64,000 nt of DNA from Sinonovacula constricta (GCA_007844125.1 CM017563.1:40740512-40804511), one strand, 5' to 3'. Counted from the stretch's first letter, positions 1 through 12,625 are shown. Notes: generated from the letters alone by a model not told the origin. Numbers and translations: made by a program.

Positions 1-190
1 CTAGATTTAATGCGAGCATTCTGACCAAGTTTGGTAAAGACTGAACTATAAATGTGGTCTGTTGTATGTTCCCAAGCTTTTTCTAAGATTTGACCTAGTG
101 ACCTACTTTTTGACCCCACGTGATCCATTCTTTAACTCATCCAAGATTTCTTGCAGGCAAACATTCTGACCAAGAATGAGGCAGCATGAC
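1..190. repeat. Dispersed repeat, copy 1
   Basis: This stretch shares phrases such as 'tctgaccaagtttggt', 'tttttctaag', 'tttgacctagtga' and 'gatttcttgca' with 16021-16235. The shared blocks occur in rearranged order, as expected of a repeat whose unit is itself reiterated. I associate this kind of text with a very abundant bivalve repeat. No coding content is visible. It is cut by the window edge. Confidence 0.6.
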
Positions 191-738
191 AACAACAGAT
201 GAAGAGATATTAGAAAAAATATCCTTGAACTCGTTGTGAGCTAAAAATAAATGTTGATACAGAAGACTTAATTTTGATAATAAATTGTTGATGTTCAAGA
301 CCCAATTTTGATAATATTTATTGTTGCTAAAGACCTAATATTTTAAATATATTGTTGATGATTAAACCTAATTTTAATGATAAATTGTTGACACTGAAGT
401 GTAATTTTTTCTCCTGCAAGTTTTGTTTTCTGGGCTAACTATCACCCAAGGAATTATTGCCAAACAATAAACACGCCATCAGTGTTAAAAGCAAATAAAA
501 CATGTAATTTGAACATAATTAGTTTTCTCTTAAAATAGACCTGTGCTTATGCAAGAAAATACTTGCTGAGAGATTTACTTTTGGTGTGTTACAAAACCAT
601 CCCCAAGCAATTAACACTTCATCAGGTAAAAGAATTAGAAAATCCTGGTGGCTACAAAAAACTGAGCAAAGCTGTATCTTGGTCATGTCACATCTGGAAG
701 AATCAAAAGGAAAGTCTTCACTTGGGGATCTATGTCAT
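191..738. other. No gene seen
   Basis: AT-rich sequence. Around 250-390 a short motif (attttgataataaattgttgatg) recurs about four times with heavy divergence, suggesting an old tandem of about 40 bp. The 75-codon frame at 563-790 resembles nothing I know and runs into the SINE at 739. Confidence 0.4.
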
Positions 739-1031
739 TAGGAATGGGATCGGGGTGGGGTGGGAGATTAGCCGGCATTTTTGCCGATAATGTGCAGCGA
801 CATTTCTATTATAGCACAGGGGCACTTATGAGGTGCCCAGGAACTGAACCCGGCCGGTCCATTATACTGACACCGACGAGTCAGGCGTAATGCTGTCCCC
901 TTAGCTCCAAGCGTAAGGAGGGAAACCACTACTACCAAATTTTAATTCTTTTTTTGACCCGGCCTGGGTTTGAACCCATGACCGCCCAATCTGCAAGCTG
1001 ACGCTCTACCACCTGAGCTATTGCGGCCGGT
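739..1031 (-). mobile_element. tRNA-derived SINE, family 1 (Cys-tRNA-like head)
   Basis: Read on the minus strand, it starts near 1031 with a tRNA-like head: an A-box-like 'tagctcaggtggtagagcg', an anticodon-arm region resembling tRNA-Cys (ttgcagat) and a B-box 'gggttcaaaccc'. A body containing 'gcctgactcgtcggtgtcag' follows, and it ends near 'gccggctaatc'. The body is repeated at 52889-53120 in the opposite orientation, which proves it is dispersed. One extra base in the anticodon region argues against a working tRNA gene. Confidence 0.8.
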
Positions 1032-1287
1032 AAAGTCATAAGGTACATGTAACAAGTGTTGTATGTTTATACATTATAACCAGGACTTAGGAACACTTAA
1101 AGTAAGGAAAACTCCATTCATTCTAATTTCAACTAGATGCTATATGACACAAATTAACTGCTAACGACTGATTTGGGTTATGCAAAGCAGATTTCTGTTT
1201 GATTTTTTAGATGACAGATCTCTGAATTTTTTATCAGTATAATTCCGACATGAGGATATGCTTACACAATATAAGCATCATAGTGTG

Positions 1288-1478
1288 TGTTGGGTTTATC
1301 GTCCCACCAACAGTATTGTAGCTATGGAAATGGTGTTCACTAGAAGCAGATATTACTTTAGCAAGAGAGCATATTACTACCATTTTAAATGGCTTTAATG
1401 GTATGTTACAGCCCGGGATTGAACCCAGGACCTCTCGTACCTGGAGCTGATGCTCTACCGATTGCATTACCAGGTCCA
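1288..1478 (-). mobile_element. tRNA-derived SINE, family 2, internally deleted
   Basis: It contains the family-2 hallmark 'gggtttatcgtcccaccaac' (the 3' end when read on minus) and the tRNA-like head 'gagattgaacccagg' / 'gatgctctaccgatt'. It lacks about 120 bp of the middle present in the copies at 10233-10552 and 13064-13385. Confidence 0.75.
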
Positions 1479-1564
1479 GTTAAGCACCACAGTAAATACC
1501 AAATGCTGCATTTAACATACCAACTGTGTAAGCCAGCTGATACAAAGTTTGTGAGAATGGGTAC

Positions 1565-2025
1565 ACACCTATACATACTTTTCACTGACACACACCTGCA
1601 CTATCCACACACCCAAACTCTGCACAAACTATCCGCACACCCACAACCACTATCCATAAACCCAGTCTGGATAACCTATCCACACATCCACAATCACTAT
1701 CCACACACCTACATACACACTATCCACACACCCAAACTCTGCACACACTATCCACACACCCACACTCTGGACAACCTATCCACACATCCACAATCACTAT
1801 CCACACACACCCATACACACTATCCACACATCCACACTCTGGACACACTATCCACACACCCACACTCTGGACAACCTATCCACACATCCACAATCACTAT
1901 CCACACACCCAAATACACACTATCCACACATCCACACTCTGGACACACTATCCACATACCTACATTCACTCTCCACATACCCACACACCCAAACACTATC
2001 AACAAAACCACACACACACATTCTC
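1565..2025. repeat. CA-rich minisatellite
   Basis: Imperfect tandem array built on 'ctatccacacaccca' with a longer period including 'cactctggacaacctatcc'. The 215-codon plus-strand frame here (1389-2036) is a by-product of the repeat. Confidence 0.85.
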
Positions 2026-2034
2026 CCTGGGGGT

Positions 2035-2335
2035 AGGGTTCTGAAAAATGGGACAGGGCCTGAGGCATTAGAAAAGGGGAAAGCATGTTTTCATACATCT
2101 TGTTTGTTTATTACAAGGCCATCTCTCTATTGATCCTGTTTTTGAACTCCTACAGATAATCATAGTCCAGTTTACTCAAGCAAGATCTGCATTAAATTGT
2201 CTAATTTCCACATTTTCGAAATGAAATATTGAATTTGATCAAGTGGGGAATTTTCATTTTAGAGGAAAAACTAGGTATATTTTCTGAGAGAAAGTAGCCT
2301 TTAATCGGCCCCTTCTATATAATGTAAAAAATAAA
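2035..2335. repeat. Dispersed ~300-bp segment, copy 1
   Basis: Collinear with 13470-13840. Shared blocks include 'tttattacaa.gccatct', 'atcatagtccagtt', 'tattgaattt.atc' and 'tataaggtaaaa'. On the minus strand both copies end with a short frame closing in Met-Ala-Leu-stop, followed at once by AATAAA. Copy 1 has a stop where copy 2 is open. It could be a transposon end or a duplicated gene 3' end. Confidence 0.5.
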
Positions 2336-2384
2336 ATGTCTTCATACACATAATCCATGCAACGTCTACAAATATAAAACACAT

Positions 2385-2465
2385 AATTCTACACACCATC
2401 TACACACTATCCACCCACACACACTCATTCATCCACAACCACACCATCTACCCACACACACACCG
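2385..2465. repeat. Short (AC)-rich tandem
   Basis: Low-complexity run of 'cacaccatctacacactatccacc' type, similar in composition to the array at 1565-2025. Confidence 0.6.
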
Positions 2466-4639
2466 TCCTGCCTGACACAGAAGTCAGTACCGCTTTTATA
2501 AATAACCCTGCACTCCTCCTTGCATTAATGCACCAGCCTGTGTTTAACATGCTGCAGTGTATCTCTATATATCAAGGGGTGTAACAGAGTGGATTTATGC
2601 AGAACATAACAACACTAGATGGTTGTGGTGGCTTGTTTATGTTGTAATCAGTCCAGACCTAAACCTGATGAATTTGGGGTAATAATGCAATAATTAATTT
2701 GCAACAGTTGCTTTCAAAAGTAACTACCTATACTATCTTGCTGGAGACCGTGCATCAAAAAGTGTGGATCCTTATCAGACTGCTCTAAGCCAGAGCTGGC
2801 TGATCTTGACTTAAACTATTTGCTTAAGCTTGATCAATTTCTGCTTAGATAAGTGTGAATACCTGCACCGTTGATAAAAACATTTCTAAATTTGGACTAG
2901 TAAAGCGATAAATGAAGTCTTTACTTTCACAGTGTAAGTTTTAACCATTACCTTGCTTCTTGATACCTGAAGTAACTTTGTTTATATTTACTTTGTTGTC
3001 CTTCTACATGAAGATTTTGATTTTTAAAGAGATTATCTAGGAAGAATAAAATGCACATTCATAAAGATTGGGAAGGTCTTTATAAGGAAGTGCATTCCAA
3101 TATCCTGACTGGGCCATCCAGAAACTAGGTCAGACTTCTAAGGTGATGTGGGTCGAACAAGGCTAGATAAACGGAAACTGAAACTGTTTTATTTGATTAA
3201 ATGCCTGATTTTACACATCATATTCACTGGCGGTGTACATTAGATAAATATCAAGAAATTAATAATATACATTGTCGCTCTAAACATGTACAAGTACAAT
3301 TAAAACAAAAGCTCATCTATTCATTCATGGTATTGTTTAATCTCATTAATATTAAAGCTTTCAAATTTTAAAACAATAAGTTAAGGGTCCTGACCTTTGT
3401 TGTAAAGGTAAAAAAACAATCCTAATACCTTGGCAATTATAAGGGGCGGGATTTAGCAAATACTCTATTCATGGTAAAATAATCTTTCTAGCAATTTCAA
3501 TATAGAAAACAATGAAAAACAAGGTGAAACACGGTCTTACAATGCAATCAAATCTTGCCAATCAACTGCTTCAAAGTTGACTGGGTATAAGGGAACAATG
3601 TTGGGACTTTACACTGTTCATCTTTAAGAAATAACAGACCTTGCTATATGTTTACAAATGGTGCATTTTGCATCCTGTACATGCCATTTATTATACATAA
3701 ATGACTTGAAAATATCAGTAAAAGACCAGAAATGACTGACTTGAAGGCTGATTTTGCAAACTTGTACATATTAGCAATTAGGGGGTTCAAGGGTATGCTC
3801 CCCACTGGAAAATTGTAATCCTAAAACACTGTTTATATTTTTGCCATCTATCTGGACCAAACCCAATACAATTTACCAGGTGTTTTTTTACCTGAATTTA
3901 TACAAAATGTTTTTTGTGTGTTTGTTCTCTGAATTTTACATAAAGCTAAATCTGTGAGGGTTTTATACAAAGATGATAATAAAATAATAAAAATAATAAA
4001 ATTAAATGTTCAACAACATTTTTTAACAACTATTTACACTTGCCTAATCATATTAATAAATTATGTGCAAATTCAGTTTTAAACACTTGCCAAATAAGGA
4101 AACCAATACTGTGGTAATTGGTATATCAGTGTTTGCTTTGCATTGTGGAATGTTTTATTATAATGACAACAAATTGATACTGGCAGATATTCAATTAAGG
4201 TGCAGCGAAGAATTTCACCCCGCCTATTTGAAACATGATGACCTCTGGTGGTTTGTAAATTTAAACAGCACTGTTGCACCTACTGAAGAATGTTATCACA
4301 CATAGGACCAGTTCACATTTATCTTGCAGTAAAACAAACTGGCTGCACGCTGCATATATAGCCCCGTGCTTGCTACAGTTGTTAAACACTCATAATAAAC
4401 CTTAAGGCTTTTGCCAACAAAATACATGCAGAACAATCCACAGCAAACAGAGCAGAACTATATCATGCAAAACAATCTTTTTTTCTGAAGACAAGGAAGG
4501 AAACGGTGCAGAATCTAACCAGGCAACAATAGATTCTATTCATGTGTAAGTTTTACCCAAATTACCTGGCCCCTATCTAAATACCCCACCAACCATCCCT
4601 TAAACCAGAGTAAATAAGTGATTTAGAATGACTTATTTT
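2466..4639. other. No gene seen
   Basis: AT-rich, with many stops in all frames. The 80-codon frame at 4063-4305 has no recognisable family signature and no splice context. Confidence 0.4.
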
Positions 4640-4875
4640 GTTTGTTGTGTTTATCATCGCACCAAAAGTATTTCAGGTTTTTGGAGACAGTGTCCACTTA
4701 AACAGATACAGAGCTGCCTTCACTGTGTTTAGCATGCATAACACCTAGCATTATAACACAACCAGTCACATTATCCTGACACCTGGCTAACCTGACATTT
4801 GCTTGAGCTTTACCAATACCAATTTTCAACAACTTTGGTATGTCAAAACTTGGGATCAAACCCAAAGCTTGCAAC
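4640..4875 (-). mobile_element. SINE family 2, diverged copy
   Basis: Carries 'tttatcatcgcaccaaaagtatttcag', 'cacattatcctgacacc' and 'aactttggtatgtc' in the same order as the copies at 10233 and 13064. The tRNA-like end is decayed ('gggatcaaaccc'). Confidence 0.75.
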
Positions 4876-6270
4876 AAGGTCTAGTGGAACTATTAACAAA
4901 TTTAGCGGGCTATGTGTTTCCATAATATGAGGTTTGGTGAAAAATTATCGGCTACAATAGGCTGTATCAGGTTACTTCCCCTATTCTTTGAACACTGTGG
5001 CCTTCAGGCTGTAAATGGACCATATATCAAAACAACATGCCTATCAGAGATGATATATCATAACAAGGTCACATATCAAATTTTTGACACAAATCTAATT
5101 GTCAAATAATTACCAAATATTGAATATCCTGAGGCTAACAATAAATCTGCCATCTCATTAAAACAAATTGTCAAAATGTCACTCTGTGAGGACAGTATTT
5201 CCTTCTTTAATTTCAACACTTTTCAGAATACATTTCAACATTGAAAACTGAACAAAATAAATAATCTTAAATGATTAAAATGATATATTTTTTAGATTGT
5301 TCTCAGTTTAATCTCTACAATCATGGAAAAAAGAGACTTTTCCTGTTAATTAATCTTTAAAAAAAAAAGAAGAAAGAATTCATTAATTTACTTGTTTAAA
5401 AACATTTTAGTTTCACATATCAAGCAATACCCACAACTTAAGTTTTAATTCAGAGGCCGTAGCATGTGTAATATGATTTTTATTACTTAGTAATGAAAAC
5501 AGCTTTCATTTAACAACATAATACATAGATCAGTATTCCACAAGGCAATTAATGCAAACAGGTGTTATAATATATACTGTAAATGATTTATAAATTAAAT
5601 GCATGGTGCATGTATAATGCTGCCATAATCAAATCAATAAAAAAAAATATATATGTTATAATAGTGTAACAATAACTTCCAGGGAGCTGGCTGATCTGGA
5701 TCCTGACTATTTTCCCATGCCTTAAAAATATGTGCATAGCAGATAAAGCCTTAACAGACTAATACACCAATTAGCACTTAGTTCATATTTATTTTTTGAA
5801 ACATGAAGTTCATAACATCTTTATTATAAAAATGTTAATTCTATCACTGTTGAATGAATTTTCAGTACTGACATTGAATATAAGCTAAAACTCGTGTATT
5901 TGACCTGTATATAACTTGCTATGCACTATAGAGATGAAGTTCTATAAAAATGCACTCGAAACAAATACAACAGCCAGTAAACTTTCACAGTACAACTTGA
6001 GCAATAATCCTATCATTTGTTAAAATTCAGAAATTTCTAGGGGTTTTGAGCTTCAATTAGCTAAATATATTCAAAACTGCTGCAATTCTTTAGCTTTTCT
6101 CTAACTCAAGTCAATGAAATATTTTTCAAATTCAGCATGTATACATTTGATCTAGTTATCAGAAGAAGTACATCAAACCAGAATTTAATGTGGTGAAACA
6201 AACTTTTTCTCTGTTTTTTCCAGTAAAAAAAAATGTAAGAAAGCAATTAAACCAAATGTGACTTAGTTTA
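4876..6270. other. No gene seen
   Basis: AT-rich noncoding sequence. The 65-codon frame at 4912-5109 is not supported by any motif. Confidence 0.4.
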
Positions 6271-6773
6271 AAGGCAGTATTAGACAGTTTGGACCAAAGT
6301 TTTTTCTCAAATAAACAAGTCAGTCACTGTTTTCTAAAAAAGGTCCTGCAAAATGATGTTCATTGACGAGTCCCTAGATATTTGTGAATAGCGAAGCATA
6401 AATCTACACTCAGTATTTCCAATCTGAGCCATGCTGCAGAGATGGCTATTTTTAAACTAAGAAAACCATGTGACAACTTACTTTTGAGTAACAAGTTATA
6501 TCTTTATTCTCGTAGTCCACTCTGACGTTGATATCTATTTTTAGCAGAGATCATTATCAAAGACAAACTTATTTATGGATGTGGAAAAAATTAAAATATT
6601 TAGTGTGCTTTTTGGTCCATTATATAGAAGCTTACAATATAGGTTGTGTTCAAAATCGTATTAACTTAGACTAAAGTATGAGTTTATGCAGAAGATTTGC
6701 CTAAATTTCCCCAAACAGAGGAATAAGATATTGTTACATGAATTTAATTAGGCAAACTGTCAGGTACCACCTT
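6271..6773. mobile_element. TA-flanked MITE (mariner-like), full copy
   Basis: About 503 bp. It starts 'aaggcagtattagacagttt' and ends 'aaactgtcaggtaccacctt', imperfect terminal inverted repeats of about 20 bp. It is flanked by TA on both sides (6269-6270 and 6774-6775). The interior is collinear with 44080-44560 ('gagccatgctgcagagat', 'tctgacgttgatatctattttta'). No transposase is encoded. TA duplication plus short TIRs fits a Tc1/mariner-type nonautonomous element. Confidence 0.85.
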
Positions 6774-7248
6774 TAAGCCAATGCATTTCAATAATTACAA
6801 ACAGCACATTCATTTTTACAGACCAACAAGGTAAACTAAACAACAAGATAAAGAAACTCTTAAAATATTCACATTGTAGAATTTTTATCAGGCAGATCAA
6901 ATATTGATACATTTGTACATACATAATTAGTCATACATGAAGTGACTCAATTATGTACTGTATACACAGAGATGCTGCATGTACACACATGAACATCCTA
7001 CATGTACAGCCGTCTCTGATCAGTCTTCCACCTTTTAACACCCATCTGTATCTCTAGGAACTGTAGTGAAAGAGAAGTGCAGGGGCCAGGATCATCAACA
7101 CATGTATTTCACATGCTGCATCTTCAGGTTCTCTTAGAGGTATATTGCTGAGAATAAGAGACATTATTGAATAGTCTCCCCTAAATAATTCCTAAATGCA
7201 AGTAGGTCCTTTCAGTTGTTTTACTCGGTTTTTATGCTTGTGCTCTAT

Positions 7249-8688
7249 CAGCGTTTTTTTTTGCCTCATTGGGAATTGGTCCAGTACCATCAAATTGGGA
7301 ATTTTTCGAATCGTGAAAAGTGCCAAATTGGGAATTTTCGCGTCGTAAAATTAGGCTAATTGGGAATATTATGTACAAGGTGAATATATTGCAATATTTG
7401 CATAAATGTAAATGGTTAGCATTCTTTGTATGTAAGTTTATTGACTTGAGAGGAATAAAGTGAAAAAAAAGTCTTAAAATATTTTTATCAGCATGTTTAT
7501 TTAAAACATGATAATGTTCCAGCAAAGTGATGTTGCAATAAAATATATCACTTTGATGTAGAAAAAGTTAAAAAAAAAAAAGATCGGTTTTTAGTCGTTA
7601 GTAGTATTTACTGTTGTGGCTCACCCTGGGGCTGCCTTTTATTTATTCTGTAGATATAAAAACAAGTATAATAATTTACTGATGAAAGAATGTGTACACA
7701 TAAAAGATATTTAATGTTAACCACTGTTATAAAAACTGTCTAGATAAACTTGTCTAAACAAGCAACTTAATTTATAATTATGAAATGTTATGCACTTATG
7801 AATAGTATACATCAGCATTCCCCACCCACTTAAAAATACAGTAAATGACAATTTTCAGTTTTGTTTCAGACTGTTGTGACCAGTGTTGTTATTAATATAA
7901 CCATCTAAACTGAAGTCTTTCTGTTTATAACATTAAAAATATTGATTACTCACTTAGAAAAACAATTCTCAATCGGGACCAAAACGGCAACAGAAAAAAC
8001 AACAACATGGGATCAAAATTCGAGACGATGTGCCATTTAAAGGTTTTAGACATCTTAACGTGCATGATTTAACTCAAAATCTACTGGGTTTTTTGAAAAA
8101 CAATGCTTGTATTTAAAAGTTATCCATTGCTATTTCATAATACGCTTTTAGTGAAGCATTACCTGCATAAATTTTGAATAATTTGGACGATTGTCATTTT
8201 AAAATTTCGTAGCAGCCATGCCTTTTTTTTACGTCAACAGAAAATGCGATTTACGGTAAAGGAATTTCTCGCTGTTAGCCAATCAGCGTATCCCAAACTG
8301 GGGAAATACCATTGCGTCATTGTTTTTGCCACAGCGCGTCACATATTCTGTGAATCGACTGGATAATGTTTCTATTTTCATACCTCGTGGTTTGCCATTA
8401 TATATTGCAAACCAGTCTCTAACATTTTGTTCGTACCTATAACTTTTCGATCCTAGCGGCGTAAGTGAAAATGAGTAAGAATTGAACGGAATTTTGTTTG
8501 TTTTTGATATTTTTCGACTTTTTTGTGGGTTGTTTTTGATGAAATTAGGAAAAATGCTTCTTCGGCGTCATTGGGAAGGGTCCGTTCCCGGAATTGGGAA
8601 GGGTCCGGTCGCGAAATTGGGAAAGACCGGTACCGATTGGGAACGGGTCCGTTTACCGGACTCGGCTAAAGAAGGAAAAAAAACGCTG
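7249..8688. mobile_element. hAT-like nonautonomous DNA transposon
   Basis: The left end reads 'cagcgtttttttttgcc' and the right end 'ggaaaaaaaacgctg', inverted copies of about 14 bp. A 5-bp direct repeat 'tctat' flanks both sides (7244-7248 and 8689-8693). Just inside each end are four close copies of 'attgggaa', the clustered subterminal motifs typical of hAT elements. The interior (1.44 kb) has no long frame, so it is nonautonomous. A 5-bp duplication is shorter than the usual 8 bp for hAT, but 5-bp hAT groups exist. Confidence 0.65.
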
Positions 8689-8859
8689 TCTATGGAGTAA
8701 ATGTGGACTGTTCTGCCTTTCTTGTGATACCAAGGTTAACTATCATCAACAAACAGTTCCATTTCTTTTTTAAATAACACATCTCTATAACTATTTAAAT
8801 GAAATTTAATCTCGTATTTATGCAAAACCAATGTATCCCATTATATGCTTATGATAATT

Positions 8860-9140
8860 TGGTGACAAATACAGCACATACTAAACAACAAAACACAATG
8901 GCCGTGTCAAATACAGCACATACTGAACAACAATATACAATGGTCGTGGCAAATACAGCATATACTGAACTACAAAGAAAAATGGCCATGGGAAAAACAG
9001 CACATACTGAACAACAAAGAGCAATGGCCGTGACAAATACAGCACATACTGAACAACAAAATACAATGGCCGTGACAAATACAGCACACACTGAACAACA
9101 AAATACAGTGGCCGTGGCAATTACAGCACATATTGTACAA
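8860..9140. repeat. 42-bp minisatellite
   Basis: About 6.5 units of 42 bp ('gcacatactgaacaac...atggccgtg'). Because 42 is a multiple of three, the plus frame (8799-9221) and the minus-strand frames stay open, giving a 14-residue repeat in each. There is no signal peptide, splice context or homology, so I treat the frames as a by-product. Confidence 0.85.
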
Positions 9141-10168
9141 AGGTTTATATTCCATAAAGCGTTTTTCCAAGTGAATACTTATTCATGTCAGATATCTGGC
9201 AGCACTTTTCTATTTCTCTAGCAACATTGTTACCTTGTAGAATTTTTGTCAAAAATGGTAAATAGTATCCTGAAATATACACAGAATAGTGTTTACATGA
9301 AATCAACATTGGCTTAATTGGACATCATTTGGTCATACCTGAATGAAATAGTGAAAAATGAAATAAATGCGGCATAAAGTATGCTAATAAAAAACGTCTA
9401 AATTACAGATTCTTTAAGCCATTTCAGCTAAATTATCATAAGAAAGTCTTAAATCATGATGTCAAAGTGAAACATGATCACCAATAACATGAAAATGTAG
9501 TTGTCAACCTTTTATCATCATGTAGGTACTGTACTGCAATCATTTGAAGTCCTTAGGTATGTTTGCTTACAAACTGTTGCTCTGTGCACCTCACTATGCA
9601 ATGTATCGCAATATGCTCTCCAGGTATACTTTTATATCTGACAAAAATTATTTCCAAAAACTGATTTTTGACAAAACCCACTGTGGCATTTGATTCACAA
9701 AGGGAGCACCTCACAAGATCATGTTCCGAGTATGATTACATTTCTGTGTATTATATTACACAGCAAATTAACATATATCACTGTGTGTACTTATATTTAA
9801 GCTCAGTATATATGGCTTCATATATAAGAAAAATATATAAAACAGTTTTCATTTTATATCAATAGGTTAAAAGTGTACAAATTTGTTCAGTATGATTTTT
9901 TAAATCCATCTTTTAGATATAGATCAGGGCTCTAAAACGTTATTTTGTTCCCACTGGGATTTTTTTCTTTCAACAATTATTTCAAAACATAGATTTAAGT
10001 CCAATAAGCTTCCCTGGAACTCGGGATTAACTTGCCAGTGATGAAGCAGTCTTAACAAGGAGCCTGGAATTATTCATCCCTTACTAGGATCAGATGGTAC
10101 AGGGAGGAAAGGGGCTTACCAGGCACACTTTCACTGCTTCAAGGTACCACCATAGACTCGCAACATCT
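9141..10168. other. No gene seen
   Basis: AT-rich. The 65-codon frame at 9668-9865 has no family signature. Confidence 0.4.
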
Positions 10169-10170
10169 TA

Positions 10171-10703
10171 AAGGTGGTATCCGACAGTTTGTCAATATCT
10201 AACGCACCTAACAACATCTTCTGGGAATTTTGTTTGCTTGCTTGTTTATTGGGTTTATCGTCCCACCAACAGTATTTCAGTTATCTGGAGACGATGTCCA
10301 CTTGAAGCAGATATAGTGCAGCCTACACTGTGAATAGCATGCCGTGAACACCTAGCATGATACCACACCCAGTCACATTATCCTGACACCAGGCCAACTA
10401 GTCGTGGAACTACCCTTATATCTGCTTGAGCCTTAGCAAGGGAGCTATACCACTACCATTTTTAACGACTTTGGTATGTCGCGGCCCGGGATTGAACCAG
10501 GGGTCTCCCGTACCTGGAGCCGATGCTCTACTGATAGCGCTACCAGGCCCGGTGGGAATTTTGAGTACAACTGCTGCATAAACCTAGTAGTTGAAGTGAA
10601 GGCTATTTATACCTAGGGCATCAATTAACAGCATTTTAAAGGACTATTTCATGTAACACTGACCTATTTTTTAAAAATGATCAAAACTGTCAGGTACTAC
10701 CTT
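10171..10703. mobile_element. TA-flanked MITE split by a SINE
   Basis: Left TIR 'aaggtggtatccgacagtttg' and right TIR 'aaactgtcaggtactacctt', flanked by TA (10169-10170 and 10704-10705). It belongs to the same family as 6271-6773. About 210 bp of MITE remain, interrupted by the SINE at 10233-10552. Confidence 0.85.
10233..10552 (-). mobile_element. SINE family 2, intact copy nested in a MITE
   Basis: About 320 bp. On the minus strand it begins with a tRNA-like head ('agcatcggctccaggta', B-box 'tggttcaatcccggg') and ends with 'gttggtgggacgataaaccc' and a short tail. It is bracketed by an 11-bp target duplication 'tgggaattttg' (10222-10232 and 10553-10563), which gives exact boundaries and shows it arrived after the MITE. 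Confidence 0.9.
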
Positions 10704-10705
10704 TA

Positions 10706-12319
10706 ATGTATATAACCTGGTTGTAATCTGTAGACTTCAGCATAAACAGGCAGATTACTTTCTTTCAGGTATCAATGAAAAAGGTAGGCAGGATACTTTT
10801 TTCAGACAGAGACTGACTAAGCCATTTATTTAAGCAGCATCTTAACATAATTTTTGTTAGAAATATTCCCAGGTAAGAATCAAGACATAAAATTTCATTT
10901 GGCCAGTATGGGAAAAAAGTTTGTAAGCAGGGTATCTACTGTAATAATGAAAATGAAAACGAACAAACATCAAGGTTTATATGGACATCAACATTTTCAG
11001 CTTGCCAGGTACAAGACATAAGTAGGCAAAAGTTTAAGGGAATTCTTTAAAGGAAGACTAGTAAAGAATTGTGTTTTAAAGCCCTAAACAGGCATTTGAT
11101 TTATAATTATGGTCCTAAGGAAACAGGACCTCTTTAATAAAAGGCCAGATGCAAACACCCTTGCATTGAAGAAAAGATTACGGGTCGATTGTGGACAGAC
11201 ATTAGACTGTTACAGCTTCAGACTGGGTCAGTGTGCAATGATGCTCCTTTGTTCTTGTGTACAAGGGGCCGATTTTCAAGGTGTAGTGTTCCAGATAGCC
11301 GAGCTACTGGAGGTAACTGGCAGGTACAGACTAGACGAGGCATGAAGTCTGATACATGGCAGCTTTCATGTGTAAAGGAGGGGGTGGGGGGACAACAGAG
11401 GGATTACCAGTAGTAACAACAAATGAGAATTACTGGCTAATCACATCTAAAACATTTTCTTGTAGCTCAGGAAATGAAAGGTGCTGCAAAGTCTTGCACT
11501 TCCTTAGCTTACCTTTAAATGCCTAGGGAAGAAGTAAAGTTTGTTTTTTTGGTTAAGAGAGTTTCAACTGACTAGAGCTGCAAATACAAGAAGTACGTAT
11601 GAATTACTAAATGAGTATAGCCCACAATGTTAAACCCAAATCTTTACTTTTGATTTTTTTATATTACAAAATATAAGATAATGCTCTACCAGGAAAATCA
11701 GAATAAAGATGACTGAGACATGCTTCGCTCGCCTAAATCTCAAGCCTTATCAGGGAATTCAAAGTGTTCAAAAGGTTTCCATTTCTCACCTTTCCAAAAT
11801 TGGGAGAAAAATGAACATCTTTATCCCTATTCAAGACAGCTGTAAACAGTACTTTCCCCAGACCCTCTAGATTTCCACAATTTTTGCTGCCTGCATACAG
11901 AATTTTTCTCCACCCTACATGAGGAAGTGTGACTCATACATTGATGTATGCACTGGGGTGCCCCACTATAATTTGGGGCTACACTACACTTACAGTGGTG
12001 GGCATCCCTCCTTACACTGGGTCAAAAGTAGCAATTTTCTACAAATATATTCACTGACCTTGCAGTCCTATGCAAAGCATACAGTTTTTTAAATGTCCCT
12101 CATGGCACATTTTCTAGGTGTGCCCTGCAGTGTGTTTTTAATGTAGTAATAATACAAGTATAATTTGAATAAAAATGACTCTGATAAAAGTTTTTATAAC
12201 CTCTTCATATTAGCCCTTTACTAATTACTTATTAAACATATTTTAGTTAACTGGACAAAAAAGGCCTTACTGCAACATCATTCATCAACAAACCAACTTT
12301 TGTTCGTTTTGTTACATCG
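10706..12319. other. No gene seen
   Basis: Two overlapping plus frames at 11109-11413 lie in a slightly GC-richer stretch (11100-11420), but I see no domain, signal peptide or splice sites framing them. Confidence 0.4.
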
Positions 12320-12445
12320 CATCGACATAGTTATGGCCATATTGGGCCATTTATTGGCAATGTCTGGTTAATTATTGGTGAAGGAAGACCCCAGACATAT
12401 GCCTGGGTAGAACCACCGGTGCACCACAGGTTAGCTGGAAAACAA
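12320..12445 (+). mobile_element. SINE family 3 fragment
   Basis: Shares 'ttattggtgaaggaagaccccagac', 'gcctgggtagaacca' and 'caccacaggttagctgg' with 14640-14862, 21395-21565 and, inverted, 34385-34480 and 37605-37700. Confidence 0.7.
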
Positions 12446-12489
12446 ACCAACTTTTCATGTGTTTTTTTTAGTTACCTTGCGACAGCATG

Positions 12490-12625
12490 ATCATGCCTGT
12501 AATTGTCTTTATAGTTCATCTATTATTGTTGGCAGAAAACCTCAGACAAATGTCAAGGTAGAACCATCTGGCACAGCAGAGGCTAAAAAACCTCACAACA
12601 TGACAGTTTTCGCTGTGTCCAACAT
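12490..12625 (+). mobile_element. SINE family 3 fragment, diverged
   Basis: A second, more decayed copy right after the first ('ttgttggcagaaaacctcagac', 'aaggtagaaccatctggcacagcagaggct'). The pair may be one tandem insertion. Confidence 0.55.

Noticed and set aside
960..1031. Possible functional tRNA-Cys gene on minus
   Set aside because: Extra base and mismatches in the anticodon arm, and the sequence continues into a SINE body repeated elsewhere.
1389..2036. 215-codon plus frame with His/Thr-rich repeats
   Set aside because: CA-rich minisatellite frame.
8482..8700. 72-codon plus frame near the right end of the hAT-like element
   Set aside because: It consists of the subterminal 'attgggaa' motifs and the inverted repeat.
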